IMG/VR virus record: IMGVR_UViG_3300025913_000068
Span: 1-41,902 of that record
Length of the DNA: 41,902 nt
Origin: a virus
Direction: 5' to 3' (one strand)
The position numbers were made by a program, and so were the translations under genes. The notes beneath the pieces are model-generated. The model had not been told where the DNA came from, searched no databases, and was given only the letters and a program-made list of their open reading frames with translations. Positions 6,350 through 14,044 of the stretch are shown here, one piece after another (position 1 is the first letter of the stretch; every line of letters begins with the position of its first letter).

Positions 6350-6765
6350 TGCAAGCGCTACAAACAAAACGAATAGAGGATTGCCTGGAATACCTCGAAA
6401 CTGCTGCGGAGGATTATACTGCTTCGCAAAGCGTTTCCTGGCTTATCGATCAAATGGGCATGCTTTGCAAATCGCTGGCCTTTGTCGGTGGCCAGATGGC
6501 GCTTTCGAAAAAGATTTTGAACGAGAGCAAATCAAAGGCGTACGAGAGCCTTATGATCAGCAGTATTGCCAATGAGCAATACTTTGCGCCTTCGCTCGCC
6601 AAGGATTACATAGCGTCTAAAGTAGCTGAAGCGCAATACAATTTCGATATAGCGGAAAGATGCAGCCGGGTGCTGGTGCATACCATTGACGCGCTTAGGA
6701 CTTGTATAAGTGCCCTTAAAGTGGAAGCACAATATTCTTCATACGGAAATAACGGAATACGATGA
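6349..6765 (+). CDS. Hypothetical helical protein (138 aa)
   Basis: The ATG overlaps the stop of the HNH gene (TAATG). The product is mostly alpha-helical (LEYLETAAEDYTASQSVSWL, then several amphipathic helices). No catalytic motif seen. It sits in the recombination operon, perhaps the original neighbour of the RecE-like gene before the HNH gene entered. Not recognised. Confidence 0.55.
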   Translation: MQALQTKRIEDCLEYLETAAEDYTASQSVSWLIDQMGMLCKSLAFVGGQMALSKKILNESKSKAYESLMISSIANEQYFAPSLAKDYIASKVAEAQYNFDIAERCSRVLVHTIDALRTCISALKVEAQYSSYGNNGIR

Positions 6766-6992
6766 GCAAGCTAAAACTTATAGCCCAGGTCCTGAATACG
6801 GAACTCAAACAGGAGGGGCTTACCGACGATCAAAAGAAGGACATTATCGAATCATCGCTTCGGGAATATGCGATTGATACCCTAAATCAATACGCCTTCC
6901 TAAGAGACAAGAACATCGAGGATAATACCCTGAAGGATTTTGTGCAGATGGAGGGATTGGATTTTAACCTGAAAACCAGAAAGTTTTTCTAA
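6762..6992 (+). CDS. Hypothetical protein (76 aa)
   Basis: Overlaps the preceding gene by 4 nt and the next start by 1 nt. The product is small, charged and helical (ELKQEGLTDDQKKDIIESSL). Tight coupling suggests co-expression with the recombination genes. Not recognised. Confidence 0.5.
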   Translation: MSKLKLIAQVLNTELKQEGLTDDQKKDIIESSLREYAIDTLNQYAFLRDKNIEDNTLKDFVQMEGLDFNLKTRKFF

Positions 6993-7504
6993 TGGCAGAG
7001 AGTGAATACATGCGCAAGCGCCGGGAGATATTGTTGGGTATCCGGGAGCCTGACCCTAAGAAGGAGCCGAAGCCAATAGCCAAGGAATCAGCCAAAACTA
7101 AGGCTAAAAAAGCAGCCGAGAAGAAAGAGCGCGGAGGGGACGATACCGTGAAAGAAAAGTGGTTCCGGGCTCGCAGAAAGGAAATGACCGGCACATGCCA
7201 ATGTGGATGCGCCGAACCGAGTCATAAGAATAGCGATGTACATTTCCGAGGTTCGGCGGCCCACATATTCCCGAAGGCAGATTTTGAATCTATAGCCCTC
7301 CATCCTTTGAATTGGGTTGAGCGCCGGATGTTCGGCGGCTGTCACGATAAGATGGAGCCCGGACATCTTGACCAATGGCCTAACATGGCAGACTGGCCAG
7401 ACATACGAGAAAAGTTTTTTGTCCTGGCCCCGCTCCTTACTGATGAAGAAAGAGGCAGGAAGTTTTACAAAGAGCTTGAATGGCTCGTTTATAATAATCC
7501 TTAA
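6992..7504 (+). CDS. HNH-like Cys/His endonuclease (NinG-like)
   Basis: 170 residues. A highly basic N-terminus (residues 8-50, Lys/Glu-rich) precedes a Cys/His-rich core: TGTCQCGCAEPSHKN, then AAHIFPKADFESIALHP, NWVER and GGCHDKMEPGH. This arrangement of CxCxC, AH, N and CH residues is like HNH/NinG-type nucleases with a structural zinc. Phage NinG proteins act in recombination, matching the context. The exact family is uncertain. Confidence 0.55.
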   Translation: MAESEYMRKRREILLGIREPDPKKEPKPIAKESAKTKAKKAAEKKERGGDDTVKEKWFRARRKEMTGTCQCGCAEPSHKNSDVHFRGSAAHIFPKADFESIALHPLNWVERRMFGGCHDKMEPGHLDQWPNMADWPDIREKFFVLAPLLTDEERGRKFYKELEWLVYNNP

Positions 7505-7518
7505 CAATAATTTTTAAA

Positions 7519-8028
7519 ATGGAACAAACGCAGCAAAAAACGAGAATCTTTAAAGATTGCGACGAATTTCTCCGCCGGACGGACTGGAAAGAGAATGGCA
7601 TGTCACAGGAATTTGCCAATGAATATCCCGAGTGGGAGAAGATGAATGAGACAAATGAGGGTTGTTGGAACTGCTCCGGCTGCTCCGGCTGCTCCGGCTG
7701 CTCCGGCTGCTCCGACTGCTCCCGCTGCTCCCGCTGCTCCGGCCAACGCTGGCGGGATGGCATCAAAGATGAACATGCAGCCGTCGAAAATAAAATCGTA
7801 GGCTTCCCTCCGATCCCTGTCATCAAAGATATTCATCAGAAAATATTTGAAGCTGTGTCCCAGCCCGCCGCCCTGGATATGAGCACCTGGCATACTTGCG
7901 ATACAACTCATTGCCGAGCTGGATGGGTGGTGACCCTGGCCGGCGAAGAAGGTCGCGTATTGGAGCGCCATACATCCACGCAATTCGCTGCCATGCAAAT
8001 TTATAAGGCTTCATCCCCTATCCGGTAA
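7519..8028 (+). CDS. Cys-array protein, truncated by an apparent frameshift (169 aa)
   Basis: The N-terminus is polar (residues 1-48). Nine cysteines follow at exactly three-residue spacing (C49, C52 to C73), mostly as CSG/CSD/CSR. The C-terminal part (about 97-165) has TWHTCDTTHCRAGWVV and AAMQIYKASS. It then stops after SPIR, but the other frame continues without a break into PYPVSPVRFFEKNDVAMAD, so the C-terminus is missing by a one-base change near the C4 run at 8015-8018. Dense regular cysteines suggest metal binding. Function is unknown. The gene has a terminator downstream and follows the HNH-like gene by 14 nt. Confidence 0.65.
   Translation: MEQTQQKTRIFKDCDEFLRRTDWKENGMSQEFANEYPEWEKMNETNEGCWNCSGCSGCSGCSGCSDCSRCSRCSGQRWRDGIKDEHAAVENKIVGFPPIPVIKDIHQKIFEAVSQPAALDMSTWHTCDTTHCRAGWVVTLAGEEGRVLERHTSTQFAAMQIYKASSPIR
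7672..7743 (+). repeat. Eight tandem 9-bp repeats (tgctccNNc)
   Basis: Eight units of TGCTCCGGC or close variants (five GGC, one GAC, two CGC endings) encode a Cys-Ser-Gly/Asp/Arg array. The 9-bp unit keeps frame on expansion or contraction, so copy number can vary without loss of the protein. Confidence 0.9.
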
Positions 8029-8117
8029 GTCCTGTTCGCTTCTTCGAGAAGAATGATGTGGCAATGGCTGATATCAAGCGTTGCGCTGAAGAAGAGGCGC
8101 AAGCAATGCAAGAATAG
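8029..8117 (+). pseudogene. Frameshifted C-terminal remainder of the Cys-array gene
   Basis: From 8014 on the alternative frame reads PYPVSPVRFFEKNDVAMADI and ends at the TAG at 8115-8117 (about 35 residues). Adding one C to the CCCC run at 8015-8018 would restore one continuous protein of about 199 residues (7519-8117). It is either a real mutation, a phase-variable tract, or a sequencing error. Confidence 0.6.
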
Positions 8118-8190
8118 TTCCCCCGCGACCGGCTGGCTGCAGCATCGCTTTTTAATCTGTGTTTTTAATCCGTCCACCCCATTGAATTCT

Positions 8191-8218
8191 GCCCCTTGGC
8201 AGGGTCGTGGGGCTTTTT
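8191..8218 (+). terminator. Rho-independent terminator
   Basis: GCCCC (8191-8195) and GGGGC (8209-8213) pair across a 13-nt loop and are followed by TTTTT. It lies downstream of the Cys-array gene and closes the recombination operon. Confidence 0.65.
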
Positions 8219-8245
8219 ATTCCAGTCATCAATTAAAAGCACTAT

Positions 8246-8674
8246 ATGTCAAAGACAATGTTTGCAGATATTCCCGAAGAGGACCGGCTCAGGGTTCTCC
8301 TGGACAACTGTGATAAGAAAGAAGAGACTTCATACATGAAAGAACTTACGCAGTACGAATTGGACACCAAGCGGGAACAACTCACCAGTAATTATATCTC
8401 CATCAGCGATTTGGACGAAGAACTGGCCAAGATTAAGGCTGGTTTTAAGGAAAAAACCGAGCCGCTGAAACTACAGAACAAGACGCTCCTGACTGAGGTA
8501 AAGACCCGAAAGGAGGAAAAGAAAGGCTGGTTATTCAGTTTCATCGACGCCGAGGAAAGGGTAGTGAACGTATACGATGAGAAAGGCGAGTTTGTTTCTT
8601 CCAGACGATTGCTCCCTGGTGAGAACGCGCAGGCAAAGTTGTTCATTGCCGGAGGGAAGGCCATCAATGAGTAA
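8246..8674 (+). CDS. Hypothetical coiled-coil protein (142 aa)
   Basis: No family recognised. The middle (about residues 35-95) is a Lys/Glu-rich helical region (SDLDEELAKIKAGFKEKTEP), likely a coiled coil. The end has a short beta section (ERVVNVYDEKGEFVSSRRLL). It follows a terminator and precedes a gene of similar context by about 50 nt. Location beside recombination genes might suggest a nuclease inhibitor or accessory protein. That is inference only. Confidence 0.5.
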   Translation: MSKTMFADIPEEDRLRVLLDNCDKKEETSYMKELTQYELDTKREQLTSNYISISDLDEELAKIKAGFKEKTEPLKLQNKTLLTEVKTRKEEKKGWLFSFIDAEERVVNVYDEKGEFVSSRRLLPGENAQAKLFIAGGKAINE

Positions 8675-8725
8675 TCGCACATTTTTCGTGCATCTTTATT
8701 CCACACATTTTAACAAAAAATATTC

Positions 8726-9445
8726 ATGGAGAATTTACATCTGAAGTTGGAGAATGCCGGTAATGAGCTGGTAATCCGGGAGGGCGAGGCGCTCCCTTTA
8801 AAGGCACCTAAAAAGATAGTATTTACCGGCAATATCAATGCGGTCAAGGAATTTATGGACAAAAGAACCGCCATTAACGGTCTCGTGCTGCAAAAGGTTG
8901 CCAAAGAATCCGCCGTCATCATAGTGGACGAGGATAAAGGGACCATCTCGCTTTTCCTTGATCCGGAGAATCAGGACGGCACTGAGGTAATGGGGAAGTT
9001 GGAATATACCCAGTATCTGGAACAATTCTGCATCAACGGGACAAAAACTTTCACGCAGACGGAACTTGTGAAGATACTTCGTTTCTCCAAACAGCTATTC
9101 GAAACACCGGATCAGCATGAGAAGCTTTTAAAGGCATATCAAGCCTTCGACTTTACCGCCAGCATCAAGGCTGCGCAAGAGGCCGATCTGCGCGGGAATA
9201 AGTCAAACAGCCTTCAGAAGGTCATTACAACCAACCTTCCTGTGGATTTCATTCTGTCGCTACCAATCTTCAAAGGGCAACAGCGGGAATCTTTCCGGGT
9301 TGAAATCTGTTATGATACGACGGACGCCTCCATAAAGTTCTGGTTCGAATCCCCGGAATTGAAGGCTCTCATCGATCAAAGAAAAATTGAAATTTTCGAA
9401 GAAGAACTGAAAGCATACCAAGACTACGTGATCATAAGAAAATAA
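8726..9445 (+). CDS. Conserved phage-type protein, function unknown (239 aa)
   Basis: Not assigned with confidence. The N-terminus is LHLKLENAGNELVIREGEAL, then alternating beta strands and helices, with a FTQTELVKILRFSKQLFE segment near residues 110-130 and LPIFKGQQRESFRVEICYD near 178-196. The last pattern recalls uncharacterised proteins of the DUF2303 type near phage recombination genes, but I cannot confirm. No catalytic motif is seen. Confidence 0.45.
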   Translation: MENLHLKLENAGNELVIREGEALPLKAPKKIVFTGNINAVKEFMDKRTAINGLVLQKVAKESAVIIVDEDKGTISLFLDPENQDGTEVMGKLEYTQYLEQFCINGTKTFTQTELVKILRFSKQLFETPDQHEKLLKAYQAFDFTASIKAAQEADLRGNKSNSLQKVITTNLPVDFILSLPIFKGQQRESFRVEICYDTTDASIKFWFESPELKALIDQRKIEIFEEELKAYQDYVIIRK

Positions 9446-9452
9446 CCACCAT

Positions 9453-9488
9453 CCCCCTTCCCGGGTCTCCACAACCAGGAGAAGGGGG
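9453..9488 (+). other. Long inverted repeat before the first methyltransferase gene
   Basis: CCCCCTTC (9453-9460) pairs with GAAGGGGG (9481-9488) over a 20-nt loop that itself holds a competing TCTCC/GGAGA pairing. There is no T run, so it is not a classic terminator. It could control translation of the methyltransferase gene that starts at 9508, or stabilise the upstream mRNA. Confidence 0.45.
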
Positions 9489-9507
9489 AGTAAACCAGCA
9501 AAAAGAT

Positions 9508-10773
9508 ATGACCTTAAACCAAATCATACACGGAAAATTAGAGGATAATATAAAAGACCTGCCAGATAACTGCATCGATGCCATGCCGACGGATCCACCC
9601 TATGGTCTGAAGTTTATGGGAAAGAAGTGGGATCATTCTGTGCCATCCGTGGAATCCTGGAAAGAAGTATATCGGGTGTTAAAACCCGGTGGTCACATGC
9701 TGGTTGCGTGCGGGACCAGGACCCAACACCGCATGGTCGTCAATATTGAGGATGCCGGGTTTGAGATCAGGGATATAATTACATGGCATTATGGAGAGGG
9801 GTTCCCGAAGTCCATGGATATAAGCAAGCAGATTGATAAGGAGGCGGGAGCGGAGAGGGTTGTTCTTGGGATAAACCATGCGGCAGCGGCTCGGAATCCT
9901 AGACCGAGAAAAATCTCCGGTCAGAACAGAAATTTTGGTGAGGATAAGAGATGCGGTGAAGATTTTTCTATTACTAAAGCCGCTACTAATGCCGCGAAGG
10001 CATGGGACGGCTGGGGAACAGCCATAAAGCCCGCTACGGAATTCTGGACCTTGGCTCGTAAGCCTATAAGCGAAAAAACGGTCGCGGCAAATGTCCTTCG
10101 GTGGGGAGTAGGGGCGCTGAATATTGATGCCTGCAGAATCCCATTCCAAAATGACAGTGATTTCAAATCTGCCACTTTCGGTACCGGAACGAATATAATC
10201 GGAGGAAATTATGCGGGTGGAAATCACAAGCTTGATAGCGATCGCAAGAATATTGAAGCCAATCGCAGAGGTCGTTTCCCGGCCAATATAATTCTTGACC
10301 AATTCATGGCGGCGGAGATGGATGTGCAGAGTGGAGAAAGGAAGGCCGGCGGATCCGTCAGCGGAAATGAAGCCTCGCTGCCCGCTAAGAATGTCTACGG
10401 TGAATATGGTCGCCGTAGTTTTCAGGCGCATGGCGATTCCGGCGGCGCCTCCCGTTTTTTCAAAGTCATCAAATGGACTGAAGAAGACCGCTTCTGGGAA
10501 AGGTTCTTCTATGTCCCCAAGCCCAGCCCGGAAGAGCGCAAAGCCTACAACAACCACCCTACGGTGAAGCCCCTTGCGCTCATGCATTACTTGATAAAGA
10601 TGATCTGCCCGATTGAACCGGGCCGCGTCATCCTGGACCCCTTCGCAGGATCTGGAACTACTCTGATTGCAGCGCGTCAGTTGGGACTGGACTTTGTGGC
10701 TTACGAGATGGAAGCAGCGCATATACCGATTATAGAACAACGATTGAAAGACTTTTTAGGATTATTCATATGA
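9508..10773 (+). CDS. DNA methyltransferase, beta class (N4-cytosine or N6-adenine)
   Basis: 421 residues. The catalytic TDPPYG (D29-Y32) precedes the AdoMet-binding DPFAGSGTT (377-385), the beta-class order. Between them lies a long variable part likely to hold target recognition (about residues 120-320). A PTVKPLALMHYLI segment precedes the AdoMet motif, as in many such enzymes. It would methylate phage DNA to resist host restriction. N4C and N6A enzymes of this class cannot be told apart by eye. It overlaps the next methyltransferase gene by 4 nt. Confidence 0.85.
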   Translation: MTLNQIIHGKLEDNIKDLPDNCIDAMPTDPPYGLKFMGKKWDHSVPSVESWKEVYRVLKPGGHMLVACGTRTQHRMVVNIEDAGFEIRDIITWHYGEGFPKSMDISKQIDKEAGAERVVLGINHAAAARNPRPRKISGQNRNFGEDKRCGEDFSITKAATNAAKAWDGWGTAIKPATEFWTLARKPISEKTVAANVLRWGVGALNIDACRIPFQNDSDFKSATFGTGTNIIGGNYAGGNHKLDSDRKNIEANRRGRFPANIILDQFMAAEMDVQSGERKAGGSVSGNEASLPAKNVYGEYGRRSFQAHGDSGGASRFFKVIKWTEEDRFWERFFYVPKPSPEERKAYNNHPTVKPLALMHYLIKMICPIEPGRVILDPFAGSGTTLIAARQLGLDFVAYEMEAAHIPIIEQRLKDFLGLFI

Positions 10774-11612
10774 CGAATATCAAACGCCCAATATTACGAT
10801 ACCACGGAGGGAAGTTCCTGCTGGCAAAATGGATCATCAGCCATTTCCCGGCGCATAGGATCTATACGGAGGCTTTTGGAGGGGCGGCCAGCGTGTTGAT
10901 GCAAAAGCCCAGGTCATATGCCGAGGTCTATAATGATAAGTGGGATACTGTAGTGAATGTTTTCCGGATACTAAGAGATCCTGTACAAGCCCAAAGACTT
11001 GAGCGGCTTTTAAGATTAACCCCCTTTGCCAGAACGGAATTTTTAAAATCCGGTGAAATAGAAATTCTCGCCGCTGCCGATCCCTTGGAGAGAGCGAGGC
11101 TTACCATCCTGAGATCCTTTGCCAGCTTCGGAAGTCCTGGGACCAACGCTAAGCACGCTACCGGCTTCCGGGCAAATGCTCACCGAAATGGAACTACACC
11201 AGCGGGAGATTGGGCGAACTATCCCGGCCATATCAAGCACTTCACCGAACGGTTGACGGGCGTCATTATAGAAAACAGGGAGTACTCTGAAATCATAGAT
11301 CAGCACGATGGGCCTGATACGCTTCATTATCTCGACCCGCCTTACCCGCAGTCTACCAGGAACATGCAAAGAGGCAATGCCTCATATGCTCACGAGATCG
11401 ACGATAAAGTCCATGTGGCTATGGCCGAACAGCTGAAAGGTATTAAGGGTATGGCCATTGTTTCTGGCTATCGATGTGATTTATATGACGACTTGTTTGC
11501 CGGCTGGCATAGGTCGGAAAAGAAGGCCTTTGCCGACGGCGCGTCTCCCAGAATAGAATGCCTTTGGATTAACGACAATGCTATGAGGAGAAGCAATGGA
11601 AAGTTATTATGA
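10770..11612 (+). CDS. D12-class N6-adenine DNA methyltransferase (Dam-like)
   Basis: 280 residues. The N-terminus has YHGGKFLLAKWI (the AdoMet-binding motif I of D12/alpha enzymes), then TEAFGGAASVLM. The catalytic motif is DPPY (189-192) in YLDPPYPQSTR. Size and motif order fit D12-class N6-adenine methyltransferases. It shares a 4-nt overlap with the upstream methyltransferase, so both are likely made together. Target site unknown. Confidence 0.85.
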   Translation: MTNIKRPILRYHGGKFLLAKWIISHFPAHRIYTEAFGGAASVLMQKPRSYAEVYNDKWDTVVNVFRILRDPVQAQRLERLLRLTPFARTEFLKSGEIEILAAADPLERARLTILRSFASFGSPGTNAKHATGFRANAHRNGTTPAGDWANYPGHIKHFTERLTGVIIENREYSEIIDQHDGPDTLHYLDPPYPQSTRNMQRGNASYAHEIDDKVHVAMAEQLKGIKGMAIVSGYRCDLYDDLFAGWHRSEKKAFADGASPRIECLWINDNAMRRSNGKLL

Positions 11613-11695
11613 GAAAATCACCCCATACCCTCACCTACTCCGATCTTGTCCAATGGGCAGAGAAACAGGAGAGGTACGCCAGGGAGAGTAAATGA
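11609..11695 (+). CDS. Very small coupled ORF (28 aa)
   Basis: The ATG overlaps the stop of the methyltransferase (ATGA). The product starts MRKSPHTLTYSDLVQWAEK and is helical and basic. Coupling supports translation, but length leaves doubt. Not recognised. Confidence 0.35.
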   Translation: MRKSPHTLTYSDLVQWAEKQERYARESK

Positions 11696-11710
11696 TAAAA
11701 ATTGACCAAT

Positions 11711-11974
11711 ATGCTACCAGAGCCAAAAAAATACATCGCCAAGGTCTTGTATGGTCTTATAACCAGGCCGGCCATTTCGGAGCAGGACTTCCGGATCAAC
11801 AGTTTCCGATCGATCCTGAGCGATTTGAGAAAGGATTACGGCCTACCTATACGGCATGTGGATGTGGAGGGGGTTAATGAATACGGACGGCGATATATCT
11901 ACCGGAGACACTTCTTATTGACTATCAGCCATAAGAAAGCGATTAAGACTTATTTGAAAATTAACGAATCATGA
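11711..11974 (+). CDS. Winged-helix-like DNA-binding protein (87 aa)
   Basis: Starts at the ATG at 11711. A TTG at 11702 is an alternative 3 codons earlier. The product reads MLPEPKKYIAKVLYGLITR, then a PAISEQDFRINSFRSILSDL helix pair and a YGLPIRHVD wing, which fits a small winged helix used by phage regulators. An overlapping frame (11692-11877) is less convincing. DNA binding is inferred. Confidence 0.6.
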   Translation: MLPEPKKYIAKVLYGLITRPAISEQDFRINSFRSILSDLRKDYGLPIRHVDVEGVNEYGRRYIYRRHFLLTISHKKAIKTYLKINES

Positions 11975-12168
11975 TCCATTTCGATGATAATACCAAAATG
12001 CCCTTCGGAAAATACAAAGGAACGGCCCTGGCAAATGTGCCCGCCGACTATCTGATCTACGCCTTTGAAAACATGAATTTAAACGATTCGCTGAGGGCTT
12101 ATATCAAAAAGAATATGGAGGTTTTGAAAGCTGAAGTAGCCCGGCAAAAGAAGTTCAATTCAAGATAA
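11971..12168 (+). CDS. DUF3820-like small protein (65 aa)
   Basis: The motif MPFGKYKGTALANVPADYL near the N-terminus matches the DUF3820 pattern (PFGKYKG, then VPxxYL), found alone in phages and at the ends of exonuclease-like proteins. The rest is a helix. ATGA coupling to the upstream gene. Function of the family is not well defined. A nucleic-acid role is likely. Confidence 0.7.
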   Translation: MIHFDDNTKMPFGKYKGTALANVPADYLIYAFENMNLNDSLRAYIKKNMEVLKAEVARQKKFNSR

Positions 12169-12202
12169 ATCCGAACCCAGTACACCTATTAAAAGCTATT
12201 TG

Positions 12203-13027
12203 ATGGCAAAGAGATTTACCGATACCGAGATCTGGGATAAGGAATGGTTTATGGCCTTATCTCCAAAGCATAAATGCCTTGTAAGATATATTTTCGACAA
12301 ATGCGACGTTGCGGGTATTTGGTCGCCAAATTGGACGCTGGCCAGCGCATATATTGGCGAGCCGGTGAGCATAGATGATGTTGCACACTTTGGCAGTCAG
12401 GTTGAATTTTTGGGCAGGCGCATTTTTATAGTTGATTTTATCCAATTCCAATACGGCACGCTCAGCGAAAAGTGCAAACCTCACCTAAAAATCATCAGCC
12501 TTCTCAAAAAATATGGATTGTATGAAAGGGTATTGAAAGGGTATACATACCCTTTAGAAAGAGTTGAAGAAAAGGATATGGAAGAAGAAGGGGAAAAGGA
12601 AGGGGAAGAAAACAAAGGGGGTCCGGGGGAAAGGGTCGATGCTTCCCAAAGCGATGAGCGGCTTCTTGTTCCGCAAATGCTCTTGAAGTTCAAAACCGCC
12701 ATACCCACGTACCCGGATGACCGGGAACGGGATAGCAAAGCCCTTTTGTCGATAGCGACATTTCTCTGCAAGCGGGGTAACCTCCGGGGCGCTCCTGAAC
12801 ACAATACGGAGCCCATCCTTGAGGCTTGGGAGCAAATTGCTGCCAACATATCCGAGGACCGCTTCTACTGCCAGAAATCGCTCTATACGATCTCAAACCA
12901 CATTCAGGAAATAGTTCAAAAAGCATTACATGGAGACAAATCGAAACCTCTCAGTCCAGTCCCCGGCGGGAAACTTGACGACGGCAAGCTCAAGGCCGCT
13001 ATTGCTAAGCGTACTGGTGGCCGGTGA
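12203..13027 (+). CDS. Phage replisome-organiser-like protein
   Basis: 274 residues from the ATG at 12203. A TTG one codon earlier is possible. The N-terminal domain (FTDTEIWDKEWFMALSPKHK, followed by YIFDKCDVAGIW) is a winged-helix of the replisome organiser type. It is followed by a highly charged linker (about 118-145, Glu/Lys/Gly-rich) and a C-terminal domain with LSIATFLCKRG and ILEAWEQIAANI, like helicase-loading domains of DnaD-type proteins. It would bind the phage origin and recruit the host replication machinery. The coding sequence has a nearly pure purine tract over the linker. The next gene overlaps by 98 nt. Confidence 0.65.
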   Translation: MAKRFTDTEIWDKEWFMALSPKHKCLVRYIFDKCDVAGIWSPNWTLASAYIGEPVSIDDVAHFGSQVEFLGRRIFIVDFIQFQYGTLSEKCKPHLKIISLLKKYGLYERVLKGYTYPLERVEEKDMEEEGEKEGEENKGGPGERVDASQSDERLLVPQMLLKFKTAIPTYPDDRERDSKALLSIATFLCKRGNLRGAPEHNTEPILEAWEQIAANISEDRFYCQKSLYTISNHIQEIVQKALHGDKSKPLSPVPGGKLDDGKLKAAIAKRTGGR

Positions 13028-13571
13028 TACGATAGCGGTTAAGAATCATCTGGCGCTGTACAAGGAACGGGGAATGGTATCCTACAGGAAGGTGCTCGAA
13101 CTGCCGTTGAACGAGAGAATACCGGCTCTGATAGAGCAACCAGGCAAACGGGCGGAGATCCTTACGGCCTTGACAGCCGCCCTCAAAAGTGCTTTCGGAA
13201 ATATCAACGTGCGGTTGGGTATGAACGAAGATCAGGTGGTTGAACTGGCGGATATGATCATTGACCAATCGCATGAGGACCAGTTGGGGCTTGAAGATGT
13301 GCTCCTTTTTTTGGGAGACCTGCTGCAGGGAAAAATGGGCAGGGTAAATGACCGGATGGACATACCGACCTTTTTTACCCTTTTCGAGGAATACCGTCAG
13401 CGACGTCATGAAGAAATGAAGGGGTTCAGGCGTGAAATAGAGGCCCAACACCGGGCGGTCCCGGTCAATGACAGGTTCGTACATGATTCGGTGGAAGAGG
13501 AAAAGAACAAAACCAGGGGCGCCGTAGCCGGCTATTTGAGAAAGCAACCACCTACCGAAGATGTAAAATAA
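12930..13571 (+). CDS. Replication-region protein (213 aa), Bacteroidota-phage type
   Basis: Overlaps the end of the preceding gene by 98 nt in another frame if the ATG at 12930 is used. A later start, such as the one just before VSYRKVLELPLNERIPALI, is possible. The core has VSYRKVLELPLNERIPALI, MNEDQVVELADMIIDQ, LALEDVLLFLGDLL-like and a RMDIPTFFTLFEEYRQRRH segment. I know this pattern from replication regions of Bacteroidota mobile elements but cannot give a definite family number. All helical; no catalytic residues seen. Confidence 0.55.
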   Translation: METNRNLSVQSPAGNLTTASSRPLLLSVLVAGDTIAVKNHLALYKERGMVSYRKVLELPLNERIPALIEQPGKRAEILTALTAALKSAFGNINVRLGMNEDQVVELADMIIDQSHEDQLGLEDVLLFLGDLLQGKMGRVNDRMDIPTFFTLFEEYRQRRHEEMKGFRREIEAQHRAVPVNDRFVHDSVEEEKNKTRGAVAGYLRKQPPTEDVK

Positions 13572-13577
13572 AAGCTT

Positions 13578-13805
13578 ATGTCACACCGAAGATATTTCAA
13601 AGAGGATTATCAGCTCATTATGAAGCTAAGGAAGGAAGGGAAAAGCCTGAAAGAGATTCGGGCAGTAACCGGGTTTACCTTCTGTGTGGTCAGCGGCCTG
13701 GCAAGACACGGGCATAATTTGCCCTGGCAGGATCCGCATTCGGGCAATCAGTTGATAACAACCAGTGATGAGCTTTTTACGCATGATCCGTATTACACTT
13801 TTTAA
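13578..13805 (+). CDS. Small HTH-like protein (75 aa)
   Basis: The segment DYQLIMKLRKEGKSLKEIRA followed by VTGFTFCVVSGLARHG fits a resolvase/Myb-type helix-turn-helix over residues 8-45. It starts 6 nt after the previous gene. A regulatory role is inferred only. Confidence 0.5.
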   Translation: MSHRRYFKEDYQLIMKLRKEGKSLKEIRAVTGFTFCVVSGLARHGHNLPWQDPHSGNQLITTSDELFTHDPYYTF

Positions 13806-13833
13806 CCCAGGCTCCGGCCTATAAAATAAACAT

Positions 13834-14040
13834 ATGGCAAGAAAAAGAATCGAAGCGCCGAAAGTGGAAAAACATCCCGACTTAATAGCATGGGAAACTT
13901 ATGCAAATGATGAGAAGAGAAAGAATAGCCTTAGTGCTGAAACATTGGGAACTAAAGATCCAGATTATTATCTGCGCAATCGTCTGGAATGTGCTTTTAT
14001 GGCAGGTATAAAGTTCGGAGAATCAAAGCATAAGAAATAA
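13834..14040 (+). CDS. Hypothetical protein (68 aa)
   Basis: Basic N-terminus (MARKRIEAPKVEKHPDL) followed by a helical region ending CAFMAGIKFGESKHKK. Closely spaced with neighbours. Not recognised. Confidence 0.45.
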   Translation: MARKRIEAPKVEKHPDLIAWETYANDEKRKNSLSAETLGTKDPDYYLRNRLECAFMAGIKFGESKHKK

Positions 14041-14044
14041 CCCC

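Noticed and set aside
7672-7743. CRISPR-like array at the 9-bp repeats
   Set aside because: There are no spacers. The repeats are tandem codons inside a coding frame.
8005-8030. Programmed ribosomal frameshift in the Cys-array gene
   Set aside because: No X-XXY-YYZ heptamer in the correct frame and no clear downstream stem-loop. A homopolymer indel explains the change more simply.
9679-10740. Long minus-strand ORF (353 codons) across the first methyltransferase
   Set aside because: It is exactly antisense to a gene with clear methyltransferase motifs, and its sequence has no recognisable family pattern. Open frames like this arise from codon bias on the other strand.
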